DNA of 64,000 nt from Chrysaora quinquecirrha (GCA_014526335.1 JACTAT010000319.1:1-64000); one strand, 5' to 3'; counted from the stretch's first letter, positions 12,601-27,600 are shown. Notes: generated by a model from the sequence alone, not told the origin. Made by a program: numbers and translations.

Positions 12601-15600
12601 CTGCTATCGTTAATTGGGCTCAGGCCATACACAACATACACTGCTAGCCTGGTGGCTTGCACTAATGCTGGTTGCGGTGTTAGAGATGAGAATACTTTCA
12701 TTACTCTTGAGTCTGGTAAGTAGGTCTTCGTCGTTTTATTCTCTTGACAGAATTTGAATTGAAAGTGTACTGAAAGATGAATGAACAGGAAATGAATTGA
12801 AGGAAGTGAAGCCTAAACAGGAAGTCAAATGATGATGCCATTATAAGGAAGTGATGTAAAGGAAGTGAAGGTAGTGATAAAAGCACGTGAAGTAAAGGAT
12901 ACAGTATGATGTAACGGAAGTAAAGTTAAGGAAGTGAAGCTTAGGAAGTAAAGTTTAGGAAGTGGAGTAAAGGAAGTGATGAATAGGAAGTTAAGGTACT
13001 GGAAACAGGACATGGAGTAAAGGAAATAATGTAAAGAAAGTGAAGTTAAGCTAAGGAAGTGAAGCTTAATAAGTAAAGTTTAGGAAGTGGAGTAAAGGAA
13101 GTGATGAAAAGGAAGTAAAGGTACTGATAACAGGACATGAAGTGAAGGAAATGATGTAAAGGAAGTAAAGTTAAGGAAGTAAGATTCAGGAAGTAAAGTT
13201 AAGGTAGTGAAGTTAAGGAAGTGAAGTTCAGGAAGTAAAGTTGAGGAAGTGAAGTTCAAGAAGTTAAGTTAAGGAAGTGATGTAAAGAAGGTGATGATAA
13301 AAAAATGATGTGAAGGAAGTGACGTGAAGGAAGTGGTGTGAAGAAACTGAAGTCGAGGAAGTGACGTAAAGGAAGTGATGTAAAGGAAGTTACATAAGAA
13401 AGAAATTTAGCGGAAGTTATGTATAGGAAACAATGCGAAGGAAGTGAAAAGAAGGAAGAAGTGAAACGTGAAGAAACTGTTTATAACTATTTGCTAGAGC
13501 TATTATCCTTTTATTTCAGCTCCTTTAGCAAGTCCAGTGATAAAGGTTGCATCAGAATCAACTGAGATTCAAATATCTTGGAACGATATCCCAATTTTAC
13601 AACGAAATGGAAAGCTAACAAATGTTACTATAAGATGGATCAAACTCTGCTATTTTCCTGGAAGAGAAAGCAAATCAGCTATACCAGCAGACTGCAACCG
13701 TGTTTTGCCAAGTAATTCTAGCGATTTCTCCCAGGAGTCCGTTTCTGAAAAGTTGCATCGCACGAAGATATATGATTTAACGCCGTATACATTTTATATT
13801 GTCTTTGTTGCTGTTGAGACCTTAGAAGGACCTGGACCCGAAGCAACGGCTGTCATTCGAACAAAAGAGAGCAGTAAGTGTATTACTTAAATTTAAACCT
13901 TGGCGAAACGATCAAACATTGTTTGTTAAACATTTGGAATTGCTTTTGAAGCACTGTTTGAACGTTTGGCCACGTCACAAAACATTGCTCGATAAACAAA
14001 AATAAGCACAGTCCTTATTCCATGTTTTGGAAGAAGTTGAAAAACATTTTGTGCTTGCTGTAGGCAAAAAAGGTTTGACGAGCATTGTTTTGTGACGTGA
14101 TCAAACTGTAAAACATTTTGCTTGAAAAGTAAATTTCAAATGTTTGGCTTACGTTGTTTGATCGTTGGCTAGAGCCTTGCCGTTTAGCTCCGTCGAAAAG
14201 CGATGCTTGTCAAACTATTTTCGCTTGTTTCAAGCAAAAATCGTTTTGAATAGCGCAACAAATTATTATTACTTATGCTCGTCAGTCAATGTTTTTATGA
14301 CGTTGCCAAACATTACTTGATAAGCAACCTCCAAATGTTTGATCGTTTGGCCAGGGCCTTAAAAGCCAGGAAAGCTATGTCTATCCAGCAAGTTATTCTT
14401 GACAGCTTTACGTTGCCCTTAACAATTTTTCTTGTTCACAACTAGCCTGCTGCAACCATTTCTCTATGGCCACAACAAGAAATAGTCAAGGAACAAATTT
14501 TCAACCCACATAGTCTACTACATTATTATTTGACCAAAAAGGAAATTGACAAAGTTTGTAATCTTTGGGAGCGAAAAATGTTTACATAGCAAAGAAAAGA
14601 ATTTGTTTGAAAGTTTGAATTCATTTGCATGTAAGGATAAACTTGTCAACTTGTCAGCTTCTTAGAACGTTTTTACGTTTTTTTTATTCTTTACCTAGCC
14701 CCAGTTAAAGCACCAGAAATCACCCAAGCATACAACACCAGTGGCAGGAGCATCAAATTAAAATGGAAAGATATACCTCTACCATTACAATATGGTATCC
14801 TCATTGGGTATACTATTACCTTCCAGAGGGTAGAGCGGTTAGATAATGTTACCGCAGCCGAACAGCATTTGAACTGTAGCGTTGGACTGGATGGGTATAC
14901 TGAGTATGAACTGACTGATCTGGACTTATACACGGAATATAACATTAGCATCGCTGGTTTTACATCTGAAGGACTTGGCGTATCTGATAATGAAATCACT
15001 GTTCGCACTGGACCTTACGGTGAGGTTACTTTCAATCTGTTTGCTAGATTTTTCAAAATGCTACTGAATGCTCTCAAGTTCAGTGAAGAGGAAATGGTGT
15101 ATTTAGCGCCAGTCGCTTGGATCTCATTTGTAGTTTAATTAATCGAGACTTTGACCCTGGCTGTGACATTTCATTAATTTAGCTTGTGCTCGAAACCGAC
15201 CTTGCTGAGCATCTGACACTACGAGCCAGCAGGGTTATACCATGATGCTATCACAGCACCCTCGTGTTTCTATCTTGTGTTTACGCTACCTTTTTGTCTC
15301 GAGGAAGTAAAGTATATTCTGAAAGCAACCTAGAGAGAATGCTTCTTCTTATCATCTGTTTTTGATGAAGCTGCGTCCGCTACAGTCTCTTCGTAAACTT
15401 CGTTCGTTAGAAATTCCATTTTTGAAGCAATTTTCCATAAGGGTTTTAAGCTAAAGGTTCTTAAACATTTGGGGTGTTATATAAGGAATTTTACTGTATT
15501 GTTAAGATATAACAATTATGATTTTTTTGTAGTTCATGGAGGTTGGTCAGAATGGAGCAAATGGAACTTTTGTACAAAAAATTGTGGCGGTGGGACACAG

Positions 15601-18600
15601 GAAAGAAAACGGTCGTGCACCAACCCATCACCTTGGAACGGCGGAGATGACTGTAAAGGAGAGAAAAAGGAAAGTCAGATATGCAATACTAAGAGATGCT
15701 CAGGTACAGCTGAGATCATAAGATTTACTTTCTTCTCCGGTTCTCTTGAGTTGAATAACTACAAAATTATTAATTGACATTAACCTTCTTTTTCCTTTTC
15801 CTATAAGGTCCTTCTCAGACCGTCGATCATTGTTGAAATTTGCTTGTCAAGTAAAATGTTTTTTCGTTTTCTCACGTCACAAAACATTGCTCAAACGTTT
15901 TTTTTTAAATATTGCCCAGCAAATCCTCTTTGTGAAACGATGTGTTTTGACTTCTCAAAACTTTTAAAACAATGCTCGATAAGCAAATTTCAAATGTTTA
16001 CCTAATGTTGTTTGGTGCTTTGGCTAGGGCCTAACGCTGGATCAGGTTAACCCGAAGCAAGGGCTCTCTTCTTTGTGCAGATTTTTGAATCTCTTTGTTT
16101 ATTGTTGTAACCTTGGTACCGGTCTGTTCTGACGTTTATACTCTGAGTAGTGTCAGACGAAAGAAAGCTTTAAAGTATATCCAAAAATGTTTCCGCTGTT
16201 TCTTGCAATTTTGAAATTGTGTACTACCCAAAAACTATTTTGGTGTGGTTAAAGATTTGTAAAAGAAGATCTGAATTATCTGCTTAAATCAATTTCTAAC
16301 TGAATTTCCATTTCTCTTGTAGGTTTTTTCGCTGCTAAAGTTGGCGATGACTGCCAGATAGCTTGTACAAGATTGGGGTTCGTCTGTGTGCCAACTATCG
16401 ATTTGAAAAACACGTTCTCTAAGTACAAGGAGCTAGGCCTAGACTGCAAAGATACATCGTCTGCAGCTGATTGGAAAGAAGATTACCATCCAAGCTACGC
16501 AAACAACACTGGTTTATGTGCTGGATTTAAGAATATTAAAACTCCAATAGCTTGCAATGCTACACCACCAAATGATGGATACACGCAAAGACTCTGCAAC
16601 TGTTTAGATCCAGGTATGTTATGGTATTTTTGTTGAAATTAGAAGGCATTCTAATACCACTTGGAGAGTCATCCAGTCCCGCCCACCCCGAAAGCCAGCG
16701 AATCTCTGCTAAAATTTTTCATTTATCATCATCAATACGACGAATTTTCTTTCAGTCATCCGTTGCTATATTACTAATGTGTTTAAGTGTTCTTCATGAC
16801 TTTATGTCCAATCTTTAGAGCCAGGCTGCTTCCGTAGTATGCAAGTTTGGTTCGGCAACATGTAAGGTTGTCAAGGAAATAAGAAGGCGAGTTCAGGCGA
16901 GTTTTCTGTAAGATATTTCTAGGATGGGAGCTTCCAGCTCCCTGCTAGTCCAAGCTATTGAATCATAAGTTTCGGTCTAATCGAGAATAAAGTGGAGAAC
17001 GGAGATTTTATCGGTAGTATAACGCTTGCTAAACTTAATCCATAGCTGGCCCGAATCCTGAACTAAATCTTACCCCGAGCTGATTCTAATTCCGAGGTGA
17101 TTACTGGTCTTGTTCATACCTTCCCTCGTGCCTCCTCGATGACACTGACATCGTTCGTCAGCAATTTTTCGCTGTGTCACACCCAGGGTAATCACTGACC
17201 ATACAAAATGAGATGGTTTTTATATGCTATACGCCTTGTTTTTTGTGTGTAAATTTAAATGAACAGCTTCTGCATTTTTTCCATAGCTGATGTTGGTTTT
17301 ACGGAATGGGCGCCTTGGTCTCTCTGTTCTAAAAAATGTGGAGGTGGTGTGCGTCGATCAAAAAGAGAATGCCTAGTTCCTGGTGTATGCGTTGGTAACA
17401 CAACTCAGTTTCTAGACTGCAACACAAAACCGTGTCCAGGTATTCTTTACATTTAAATATGTAGGTCCCCATAGGCCTACCTATTGTATATTTGCAAGAG
17501 CTAGGAGTACGGGCCTGTAAGGGTCGAAATAGGTGGAAGGGATACAAATTCCATGATGGTATACAGCACTGGAAAATGTGTAACATGTGTAACATATATG
17601 TAACATATAGCAAATTAAAAAGACAAGCAAGACGAAAATGTCACCATTAAATCATGGATGCTATGTCTTTTTAAGTTAAGTGTTTTTAACTTAAAGAGCT
17701 TTTCGGTCTAAAAGAGCGAGACAAACATTCAAATCAGAGGGCTGGAATAAGAGTGTCCTGTATGCAGAATTATCATTATATTGTATAGATATCAGTGGCT
17801 ATGATATGGGGCTAAATAGAGACGGCGGCTTATGGCAAATCTACATCTAAAAGGGTGCGTCTCGAGACCTATGTAAGTTAGAAAGTCCACGTGAAAGCCA
17901 ATGCCATGTGGCTGTGTAGAAAAGTAGATATATTGGTTATAATCTTAATTTGCCATCGATAATCATGTTTTTCAATTGCTCATCGTTCTAACAAACGCCC
18001 CCATTTCAAGGGGGGCTTTTATTACACAAATTTAGTTTTGGAAGGATGTTCAAGGAAGAGTACTTATAATTGAAGTAAAAATTTCCTTTGGGTACTTCGC
18101 TAGATTATTAAATATCAAACTTAAATGGTTTTATGCTCCAAAAGTACCCGGAGATTGATTTCCTGATATGATTTTCCCTTTAGTTGATGGAGCTTGGGGC
18201 CAGTGGTCATCTTACACACCCTGCAACAAAAGCTGTGGCTCTGGGTATCGGCATCGATATAGAAAATGCGACAATCCTCCAATGGAAAGCGGTGGATCTG
18301 ATTGCCCTGGTTCTTCCGTGGATGAAGTTGGTGAATGTAATGCACATATCTGCCCAGGTTCGTAGCAAACTTCAGGTTACTATCTACTCCAACCCTGGCT
18401 AAGCAACCAAACATTGTTGGTAGAACTTCTGAAATCTTCTTGTAAAACAACATTTTTGACTGTTTGGCCACGTCGCACATTGCTGAACGTTGCTAAGTCT
18501 GTCAACATTGCCTTTCAAACATTGTTTGCTTGTGAAATGCAGAAAATGTTTTAGTGGGTTCGCTAAACACCAAAATCGGTATGAATTGTGCATTTTATGA

Positions 18601-21600
18601 TACAAGCATGAAATTTGGCACAAGTACAGAGTTTGATGCGCCAAACAAAATGAGAAACAGACCCAACTCAGAAAATGGCCCCGAAAGCTATTTTTAGACT
18701 GGGGTACTTTGGCCCAATCCCCACAGAGTTTCCTTCTATAACTTGGAAACTATTTGCGATGCGCAGCTGAAAGTTAGTGCAGTTACTTATTTTAATATGC
18801 TTAATACAAGGAATAACAAATCCATTCAAAAAATTCACCCGAAAGCTATTTTTAGACTGGGGTACTTGACCCCAGCCCCCAAAACATTTTAGACAGGGCA
18901 TTTTTGGCAGCATTCTAGCACACTGGGTAACCGGAAATTTTAAAGTAGTTTTGGACTCTTTGGTGGTTGGTGGTCATTTTAAGACTTGGGAACATTCTGG
19001 CAAATCAATGGTTGTGACGTCATCGATGACGTAGAAAAGTTATGGTCAGTGAAAATCTGACTTTTCAATTTTGTGTTTTTAATGATATGGTCAGAAAGAA
19101 CATCTCAAATGGAGCAAAAAATTATAAAACACCAATTCGATTTGGCTTAATACTCAGAAGTTATTACGATTCGAAATTTGTGTGACGTCATCAAAACGCA
19201 AAACTGATATTTTGAGTCTTAACCGTTTCGTGCATAAATCTTTCTTTTGATGTGTTCAGCGTTACTTTTAGGATAAAAGCATCATGTTCTTGGTCACGTA
19301 CGCTAATTATTGCATTTCAAACCTTAATTTACGAAGAATGCTCGTAATTTCAATTGCGATACAGCTAGGGCTCCAAACTATCATGAATGTTGAAAAAGAT
19401 GCAAAAGATACAACATTTTCTGCTTACTTTCTCTGAGAATGGTAATATGATTGAGCCAGATAGAGCGAATTACTTTTTTATGACCACGGTTTTAAATTTG
19501 AATTATGTAGCCGTAAATGTTCGAGAAGACGGCAGACACCTATGTCGATAAGTTGTAGACAAAGGCATAGGCATAGGAACAAGTGTAGGTGTAGATGAAG
19601 GCACAGGTGTAGGTTAAGGCACAGGTATAGGTATAGTCAAAGACATAGGCGAAGGCATAGGCATAGGCACAGGTGTAGATCTAGATTTAGGCATTGGTGT
19701 AGGCGAAGGCATAGGCACAGGTGTAGACGAAGGCAAAGGCATAGGCGAAGGCACAGGAACAGGTGTATGTGTAGGTGAAGGCATAGGTCTAGGCTAAGGC
19801 ATAGGTATAGGTGTAGGCATCGGCGAAGGCATAGGCACAGGCACCGGCGTAGGTTTAGATGTAGCAAAGGCATAGGCGAAGGCATAGGCACAGGTGTAGG
19901 TGTAGATGAAGGTATAGGTGTAGGCGAAGGCATCGCTACAGGTGTAGGCGAAGGCAAAGGCATAGGCAAAGCCATAGGCACAGGTGTAGGTGTAGATGTA
20001 GGCATTGGTGTAGGCGAAGGCATAGGCACAGGTGTAGACGAAGGCATAGGAGTAGGCGAAGGCATAGGCACGGATATTGCTAGTTTGGAAACGAGGCTTG
20101 GTGGTGGATTGGAGGGGAATTCAAATACTACGGTTCACCCGAAACACAGAAAAATCCGTTCACTTTCGTGCTAAAGTACGAAGTGTGCCACTTTTTATCA
20201 GTCTTAATAGGCATAATACAGAGATTTATACAAGATTACAATAACAGTAATCGATAAGCTATTTGAATTGACTTTTGCAAAGAATTTTGATTACGTTTTT
20301 AGAGCTTCAAGGTGAGAGACACAGTTCGCAAGTTGTTACGTTGACAAATGTATAACTTTGTAAGTGCGGCTTTGTGGTATGGTTCTCCAATAATAGCAGA
20401 GACGAGCACTGAATGATAATAATAAAAAAACGTAAGAAAAAGGCTAAATAGGATTTATAGGGTAAGTTCGCAGATTCAGATATTATCTGGCTTGTGGCTC
20501 CTATTCTGGCACAAATTTTGTTGCCGAAATATTGAACTAAAACTGAATCGGTCGATTGGCTTCGCTAAGATTCGCTCCAGTTCATTTCAGCAATCGCAAG
20601 TAGCTGGCAAGTGGCTCCGCAATTTCTTCTTGTCTTTCGCCAATCTTGTCGACTGAAATGGACATACCTATTGATGATATGGAGTTTCGTCTATGCAATC
20701 AAACTCAACCCTCAATGGCAGTTCCCCTCTTTCTTTGAGCATTCTTCCTAACCAAGTGACCACGTATCAAACTGCGCCTGTTCAACTTTTGTAAGCAGTG
20801 CCCCTATTTCTGGTATATGATTACCTTGAGATCCATTTTTTAGTGCTTAGATCTATCTAGCTCAATCATATTACCATTCTCAGAGAAAGTAAGCAGAAAA
20901 TGTTTTATCTTTTGCATCTTTTTCAACATTCATAGTAGTTCGGAACCCTAGCTGCATCGCAATTGAAATTACGAGCATTCTTCGTAATTTAAGGTTTGAA
21001 ATGACAAAAATTAGCGTACGTTACCGAGAACATGATGCTTTTATCCTAAAAGTAACGCTGAACACATCAAAAGAAAGATTTATGCACGAAGCGGTTAAGA
21101 CTCAAGATATCAGTTTTGCCTTTTGATGACGTCACACGAATTTCGAATCGTAATAACTTCTGAGTTGGAAACCCTATAGAGGGCTACACCCGAGTACCCA
21201 TGTCTAAAAATAACTTTGGGGGAATTTCGTTGAATGGATCTGTTTTTCGTTGTATTAAGCATACCAAATATGTAATTGTACTCATTTTCAGTTGCGTATC
21301 GGAAATAGTTTGCAAGTTATAGAAAAAGATATTTTTGGGGCTGGGGTCAAGTACCCCAGTCTAAAAATAGCTTTCGGGGGAATTTTTTTGAATGGATCTG
21401 TTTTTCGTTGTATTAAGCATATTAAAATATGTAACTGTACTCATTTTCAGTTCTGTATCGTTAATAGTTTCCGAGTTATAGAAAAAAGTTTTTGGGGATT
21501 GGGGTCAAGTACCCCAGTCTAAAAATAGCTTTAGGGGAATTTTTTGAATGGATCTGTTGTTCGTTGTATTAAGCATATTAAAGTATGTAACTGTACTCAT

Positions 21601-24600
21601 TTTCAGTTCTGTATCGTTAATAGTTTTTGAGTTATAGAAGAAAAAGTTTTTGGGGATTGGGGTCAAGTACCCCAGTCTAAAAATAGCTTTCGGGGCCATT
21701 TTCTGAGTTGGGTCTGTTTCTCATTTTGTTTGGCGCATCAAACTCTGTACTTATGCCAAATTTCATGCTTGTATCATAAAGTGCACAATTTGACTCCTAA
21801 GCGATTGCACTATTTTGACAACATTGCTGAACGAATTCTTGCCAAAAATAATAGGTGACGTGGCAAAGCGGTCAAACATTGCTTGGAAGGCAAATCTAAA
21901 ATGCTTGACCAACAATGTTTGATCGTTTTCCACCAGGTCCTTAGGCTAAGCTTTGTATTCAAGCCTCTGGTGCAAAGTTGTTTATTAGATGGAAACAAAG
22001 AGTACTCAAAGTTTTAATGTACGAAACTGAGCCGGAATGACGTGTAATGTACGTACCCCTGATAATGAATTCAATATGCTGGAGACATTCGTGAGAAGGT
22101 ATTTCTCCGTTCAAACGCTCAGTTCTTCAGATTTCCTTGGAGTAGTATTTACAGCTGTCCTGGGAACCTTCGCATACTTAATCTGCATGAACATTTAAAG
22201 AAGCACGAAAGTTAAAAAAGAATAAGATGTACAAGGATTTTTTGTTGCTTTTTCAATTGAATTTTTCTTTTAAATTTCTAGTCAATGGTGGCTGGAGTAA
22301 CTGGGAAGGCAATAGAATCTGCAATCAGCCCTGCGGAGGAGGACTGTCTATCCAACGACGCTATTGCGATAATCCTAAGCCTCTATTTGATGGAAAGAAT
22401 TGCATTGGAGAAGACATACACACAACGCCATGTAATCAGCATAAATGTAGAGGTGTCGAGGTTCTATTTTGGTTTCGTTTGCTTGATTTCGAATGGGATT
22501 TCGTCTACTATTCGATGTCTAGTCCAGCTTCTCAAAGGGTTGCAGCAAGTTGTCGAGACAACGTACGGTTTGAAAACTTTTTTACCCTTTTATACGGTTG
22601 AGCCCATTTTAACCGACACATCTAGATGATTGACAACTCAGGATAAATGCCAATTTTTTCGTTTTACGCAGACATAAATTTATCTGTTTCTTTCGTATTA
22701 CCTTTTAAGATTTCAGTCTGAAAATGTATTACTGTCGTTTCTTTTTCTTTTATTTTGATGCAAGATTGGTACCTGGCCTAAGGTAATGAAACACATGCAG
22801 TTAGGCTTATATCACATGGACACCAATTCATGTTCGGCCTAATATGAATAATATGACCAGCTTCCCCATTCTCAAATGCCAGACGCGTTTCGCTCTTATT
22901 GGAGCTCACCAGTGGCATGTGATTTCGCTCTTTTAATTTTTTGCTTCAATTCGTTTTAGTTGAAAGCTGTGTACAACGATGCTTCATTTTTGACTGCTGT
23001 GTTTGTCAAAGAAATAAGGTGGGATTAAAGTTTTGCGAATTTCTCTTTAGCTACAAGTTATTTTTTCTTTAGTCTTTTAATTTTTCAAAACTTCAAAATT
23101 GCGAGAAATAACGGAAACATTGTTGGGCTTACTTAAAAGCTTTTTTCATGTAAGTCATTTCAAATGCTTTAAGGCCAGGGTCTGGTCGAAAATTTCAAAA
23201 TGTAAATTTATCAAGATAAAACGAAAAGGATCAACGTCAAATATTCTTAGAACAGGAAGGTAAGAATATGAAGGCACAGTACATGGGGTTCAAATATACT
23301 GATTATACTGATATACTGAATCATAAAAAATTTCTTAATTTTTCCCAGAAATACTTTACCAAGTGAAGCTTTCCAGCGCCGTAGAAGACGAGCTGTCGAG
23401 TGAGTATCATGACCACAATTTAACATGCACCTGATTCATTTATCTCTATATACCTCTTATCAACAAAGCTCTCTAAGCTGGATACGCACTTGTTAATTTG
23501 ACTATTTCTATTCTAGGCAAACGTATGTCGTTGCTAACGTTGACGTTTTCTATTCTGCTGTGAAACAGACCGAAGTACTTTATCTTCAAGATTACGTAAC
23601 AGCGACAGGGAAACTGCACAATCTCACGATTGCGTCCACAGCTGTAGAACCTGTGACAGGTAAATAACAAAAAAGTATTATGTAATATAGTATAGTATAC
23701 TGCGTACTTTACAGAAGCTACAAGGTAACAATATGAGTATGGTATTCTCACCGGATGAAAATCTCTGTGCCTGTAATAAAGCTAAATATAGATACATTCG
23801 ACAACCCTTGAAGATGTAAAATTAAAGTAAAGTTGCCGTTTTAAGTCTATTACTAGCCTAAGGCTACTCAGTCGACTTTACACTTTACCCCTGGTCTGGG
23901 TGGATATAGCATATAGCAGGGTGCAGCCACACACAGCGCTCATAACTACCGATCAGGAAGCCATTTATACACATGGGTAGAGAAAGGTACATTTGTGTTA
24001 ACAACTTGCCCAAGACTGTTATCTCTGCAATCACAAGTGGAAAGACCGAGGCTCGAATCGTAATATGTAGAGAAGTGTCCTCTACTCCTCCCGCAGCTAC
24101 GGTTTTACCTCTCTCTGTCTTTCAAAGAGCGATGACTCCTTCGCATTCTTCATAGCTTCACCAATTTGAAAGGAACTCAAAATAATTCGTTGATTTCTCT
24201 ATGTATAAGCAAAGGCAAAGAGCCTGGGACAGTCTCCTAGCAAAAGACCTTAAATGAATTCAGACATACTTATGGATCGGTTGACTTGGAGACGAACTTC
24301 ATCAACATGATATCTGACCGTCGCATCTTATTGTAACTTCATAGTAACTTCCACCTTTTTCATTTCAGTACTCTCTGGACCTCCAAGAAACGTCACAGCA
24401 AAAGGACTAGATCCTCACACGATACAAATAACGTGGAAAGCACCAATCAATATAACATCAGTTACCAATGTTTCCAATTATTACATTTTCTATCGTAAAG
24501 AATCAAGTACAATTGGCCGTTGGGAAGTACGAGGTGTACCGCTTGATCTCCGTGTTTTCAACATTACCCGGCTGGACCCGGTCACTAAATATAGGATCCG

Positions 24601-27600
24601 GATGACTGTGTCTGTAGAGTTTGGCAATGGACCGGCTAGTGGGGAGATTAGTGAAACAACACCTGAGGGCGGTAAGTCATTTACTACAAGTTACTCTAAG
24701 ATGTTAATATTGTTCATTGCAAATCATCACTGTCGTTATCGTTTCTTTATTCTGCCAACTTGCAACCTGAATCATCCGGACATTAGTTTCACAATATACT
24801 AAAGTCTAAAACTCCTATACTGTGTGTCAATATACTGGAATGGACAAAGTGTTTGGAGCCAGACCTGTTTTGATAGAAATAGCACCTATTCTAGCGATTT
24901 CCTACTTTTTAAACTCAATTGTTCCCCTTTACATCCAAAACAATATTAGTTTTGATGTAGACCGATTAATTAGCCAAGCAAGATCTTTGTTCCATTTAGG
25001 AGTTTTGGAATCTGTCCACATCAAAACCAAAAAGCCACATCAAAACCAAAAAGCAAGACAACTTTTTTCGCGACCATAGAGTCACCCAAAATAACCAAAG
25101 AGGGTTCAACAGTTAATTGCAAGACTGTTTGGCGGTTCCAATATATTTTTCCAGTTTGTAGAGCAATTATTTTTACTCTGCAATCCAGAAAGCAAATTAT
25201 TTTTGTCTAAGGCCTTGGCCAAACAATCAAACACTATTGAAGGTGCTGTGGCGTCGCGGCCTAATATACCAGGTTCGTGGTGACAGAAGCTCAGCGAGGT
25301 CGGGGCTCGAGCCCCAGATACAGTAACATCACAGCCAGGTTCGAGGACTCGACTAAGGCCTAGGCTGAACCAAACATTATTGAAGGTGCTGTGGCGTCGC
25401 GGCCTAATCCAGCAGGCTCGTGGTGACAGAACCTCATCGAGGTCGGGGTTCGAGCCCCAGATACAGTAACATCACAGCCAGGTTCGAGGACCCGACTAAT
25501 GCCTAGGCTTAACCAAACATTATTGAAGGTGCTGTGGCGTCGCGGCCTAATCCAGCAGGCTCGTGGTGATAGAACCTCAACGAGGTTGGGGCTCGAGCCC
25601 CAGATACAGTAACATCGCAGCCAGGTTGGAGGACTCGACTACTTAACCTGCTACAGAGAAAGCGACTGGCTGAATATATTTCACCTTCACCATCGTCACA
25701 CGTCTGAAACTTACTTCTTAAACAAATGTTTTAGTTTTTGGCCACGTTGCAAATTCTGCTTGTCAAGCAATGTTTTGCGACGTGGCTAAACGATCAAACA
25801 TTGCTTGCAAAACAAATCTCGTATGTTTGACCAACAATATTTGATGTTTTCCCATGCTCTTATTTACCTTTCATTTTCTTCAAGTTCCCAATATTCCACC
25901 TGGCAATCTATCTCTACAATCAACACAGCCAACTGAAATGTACGTGCAATGGGATCCAATCCCGTATAAAGAATTCCTGGGCATGCCTCTTGGCTATATT
26001 GTTCAGTATAAGCTTTATCAAGAAAGCAGCTTTAGTGCGAAAAAGGTGGCTTATGGATTGTCTGCTGTGACTTTAAGTAATTTAAAGCCATATAGTCTTT
26101 ACATTGTGCAAGTATATGGTTATACTGGAACTGGAGATGGGCCTCCTTCGGCTGCTGTGGGTAAAACATTGGAAGGAGGTAATTCTTTTCATATTTTTTA
26201 TGAAAATTAGATGTATTTACACATATTTCAGAAATCTTAACTTCTTTACTTTAACTTTTATCTACTTTCCTATTTATATCAGTATTTATTTAGCAATTTT
26301 TTGAACATTTGTCTTGCCATTGTGTCAAATGTTGAGCGATGCTTTAATGTAAAATGCTCTTTGATTGAATGTTGCCTTAAAATGTTATATTTTACTAATA
26401 TGTCGGTAATTCTAGTCCCTCTGTCGGAAGATTTCTTCAGCCATCTCTTAATTGCTGCTCTGTTTGCTGCAGTTGCTACATATGTAAATTTGGCTTATTC
26501 CTTTTAATAATGACGTACATTTATGAATAACCACCCATAAAATGCTTTTTTAACAGCACTCGGTGAACTGCGTAGTGTCATCTTAGCCATCGGCTGGAAA
26601 TGTGATGGTGGGGGAGGAATACTGGTGTTCTTGTGTTAGGAAAATCGAGTTGTCTTCACCAGAATACAACCACTGGGCTGCAATATTTGCCTTCGAACCA
26701 AAGCATCTACCCATACTACATTTTGCCCAGCTTGCTCCCTTGGTGACAGAAGACTAGCCATCACTCCAATGTATAATGTTTAGACAAAGGTCTCAACAGC
26801 TCTGAAAGGCATGCTTTTCTATAATATTTGTTAGTCCTTGAATGTATCTTTTGCAGTACCAAGTATCCCACCACCTGATGTAACCGTAACACAGTTCGTC
26901 TCAATGAACTCAATCATCGTTCGATGGAACGCTATCAGCGATGAAGAAACAAACGGTCGCTTCGAAGGCTACAAAATCAAGTACACCGCAGTCAAAGTGT
27001 CCGGTAAAGACACGCCTGGTACGCCAACGGCTAAATACATCGAAGTGGATAAATACACGTTTATATTCAAAATTACTGGCTTGCAAAGCTACACTACCTA
27101 CTCTGTGTCAGTACTTGGGTACACGAAGGCAGGAGATGGGCCACTGTCTGCTCCGATCAATGCAGGTGAGCAAACGCTATTTCATTATCTACAACCAGTG
27201 CTGTTTCAAACATTAGCCTATTAATGGCAATAGTAATACCAGTATCACTACCAATAGCAAGCAAAGGGAACCCATTAATTCTAGGTTGTGATACAGACTA
27301 AGAATACATCAACAGGAGGAGTAGGACTGCAGTAGTTGGGATACGGTATACCTTGAGCTGGCAGGAAACAAATTTTCGCTCATTCAGTCATTCACGGTTA
27401 GTTTCCTTGCAATGGGAAACGTTGGAAACACGAAAAGAGATTTTTCCTTAATAACTAAGATACAAGAAGCGTCATAGTTCGAGAAAGCATAATACAAGTA
27501 AAATTCGCCTCTAAATTTCTTTGAGTAGTACAAAATTTCAACATTGTGTGAAACAGCGGAAACGCCTTTGGACGTACTTTAGCATGCCAAAAAAAATATA

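Noticed and set aside
19637..20071. Minus-strand Pro/Met/Ser/Thr-rich 144-codon frame
   Set aside because: Produced by the 6-bp minisatellite in the foldback loop; no start context or splice support.
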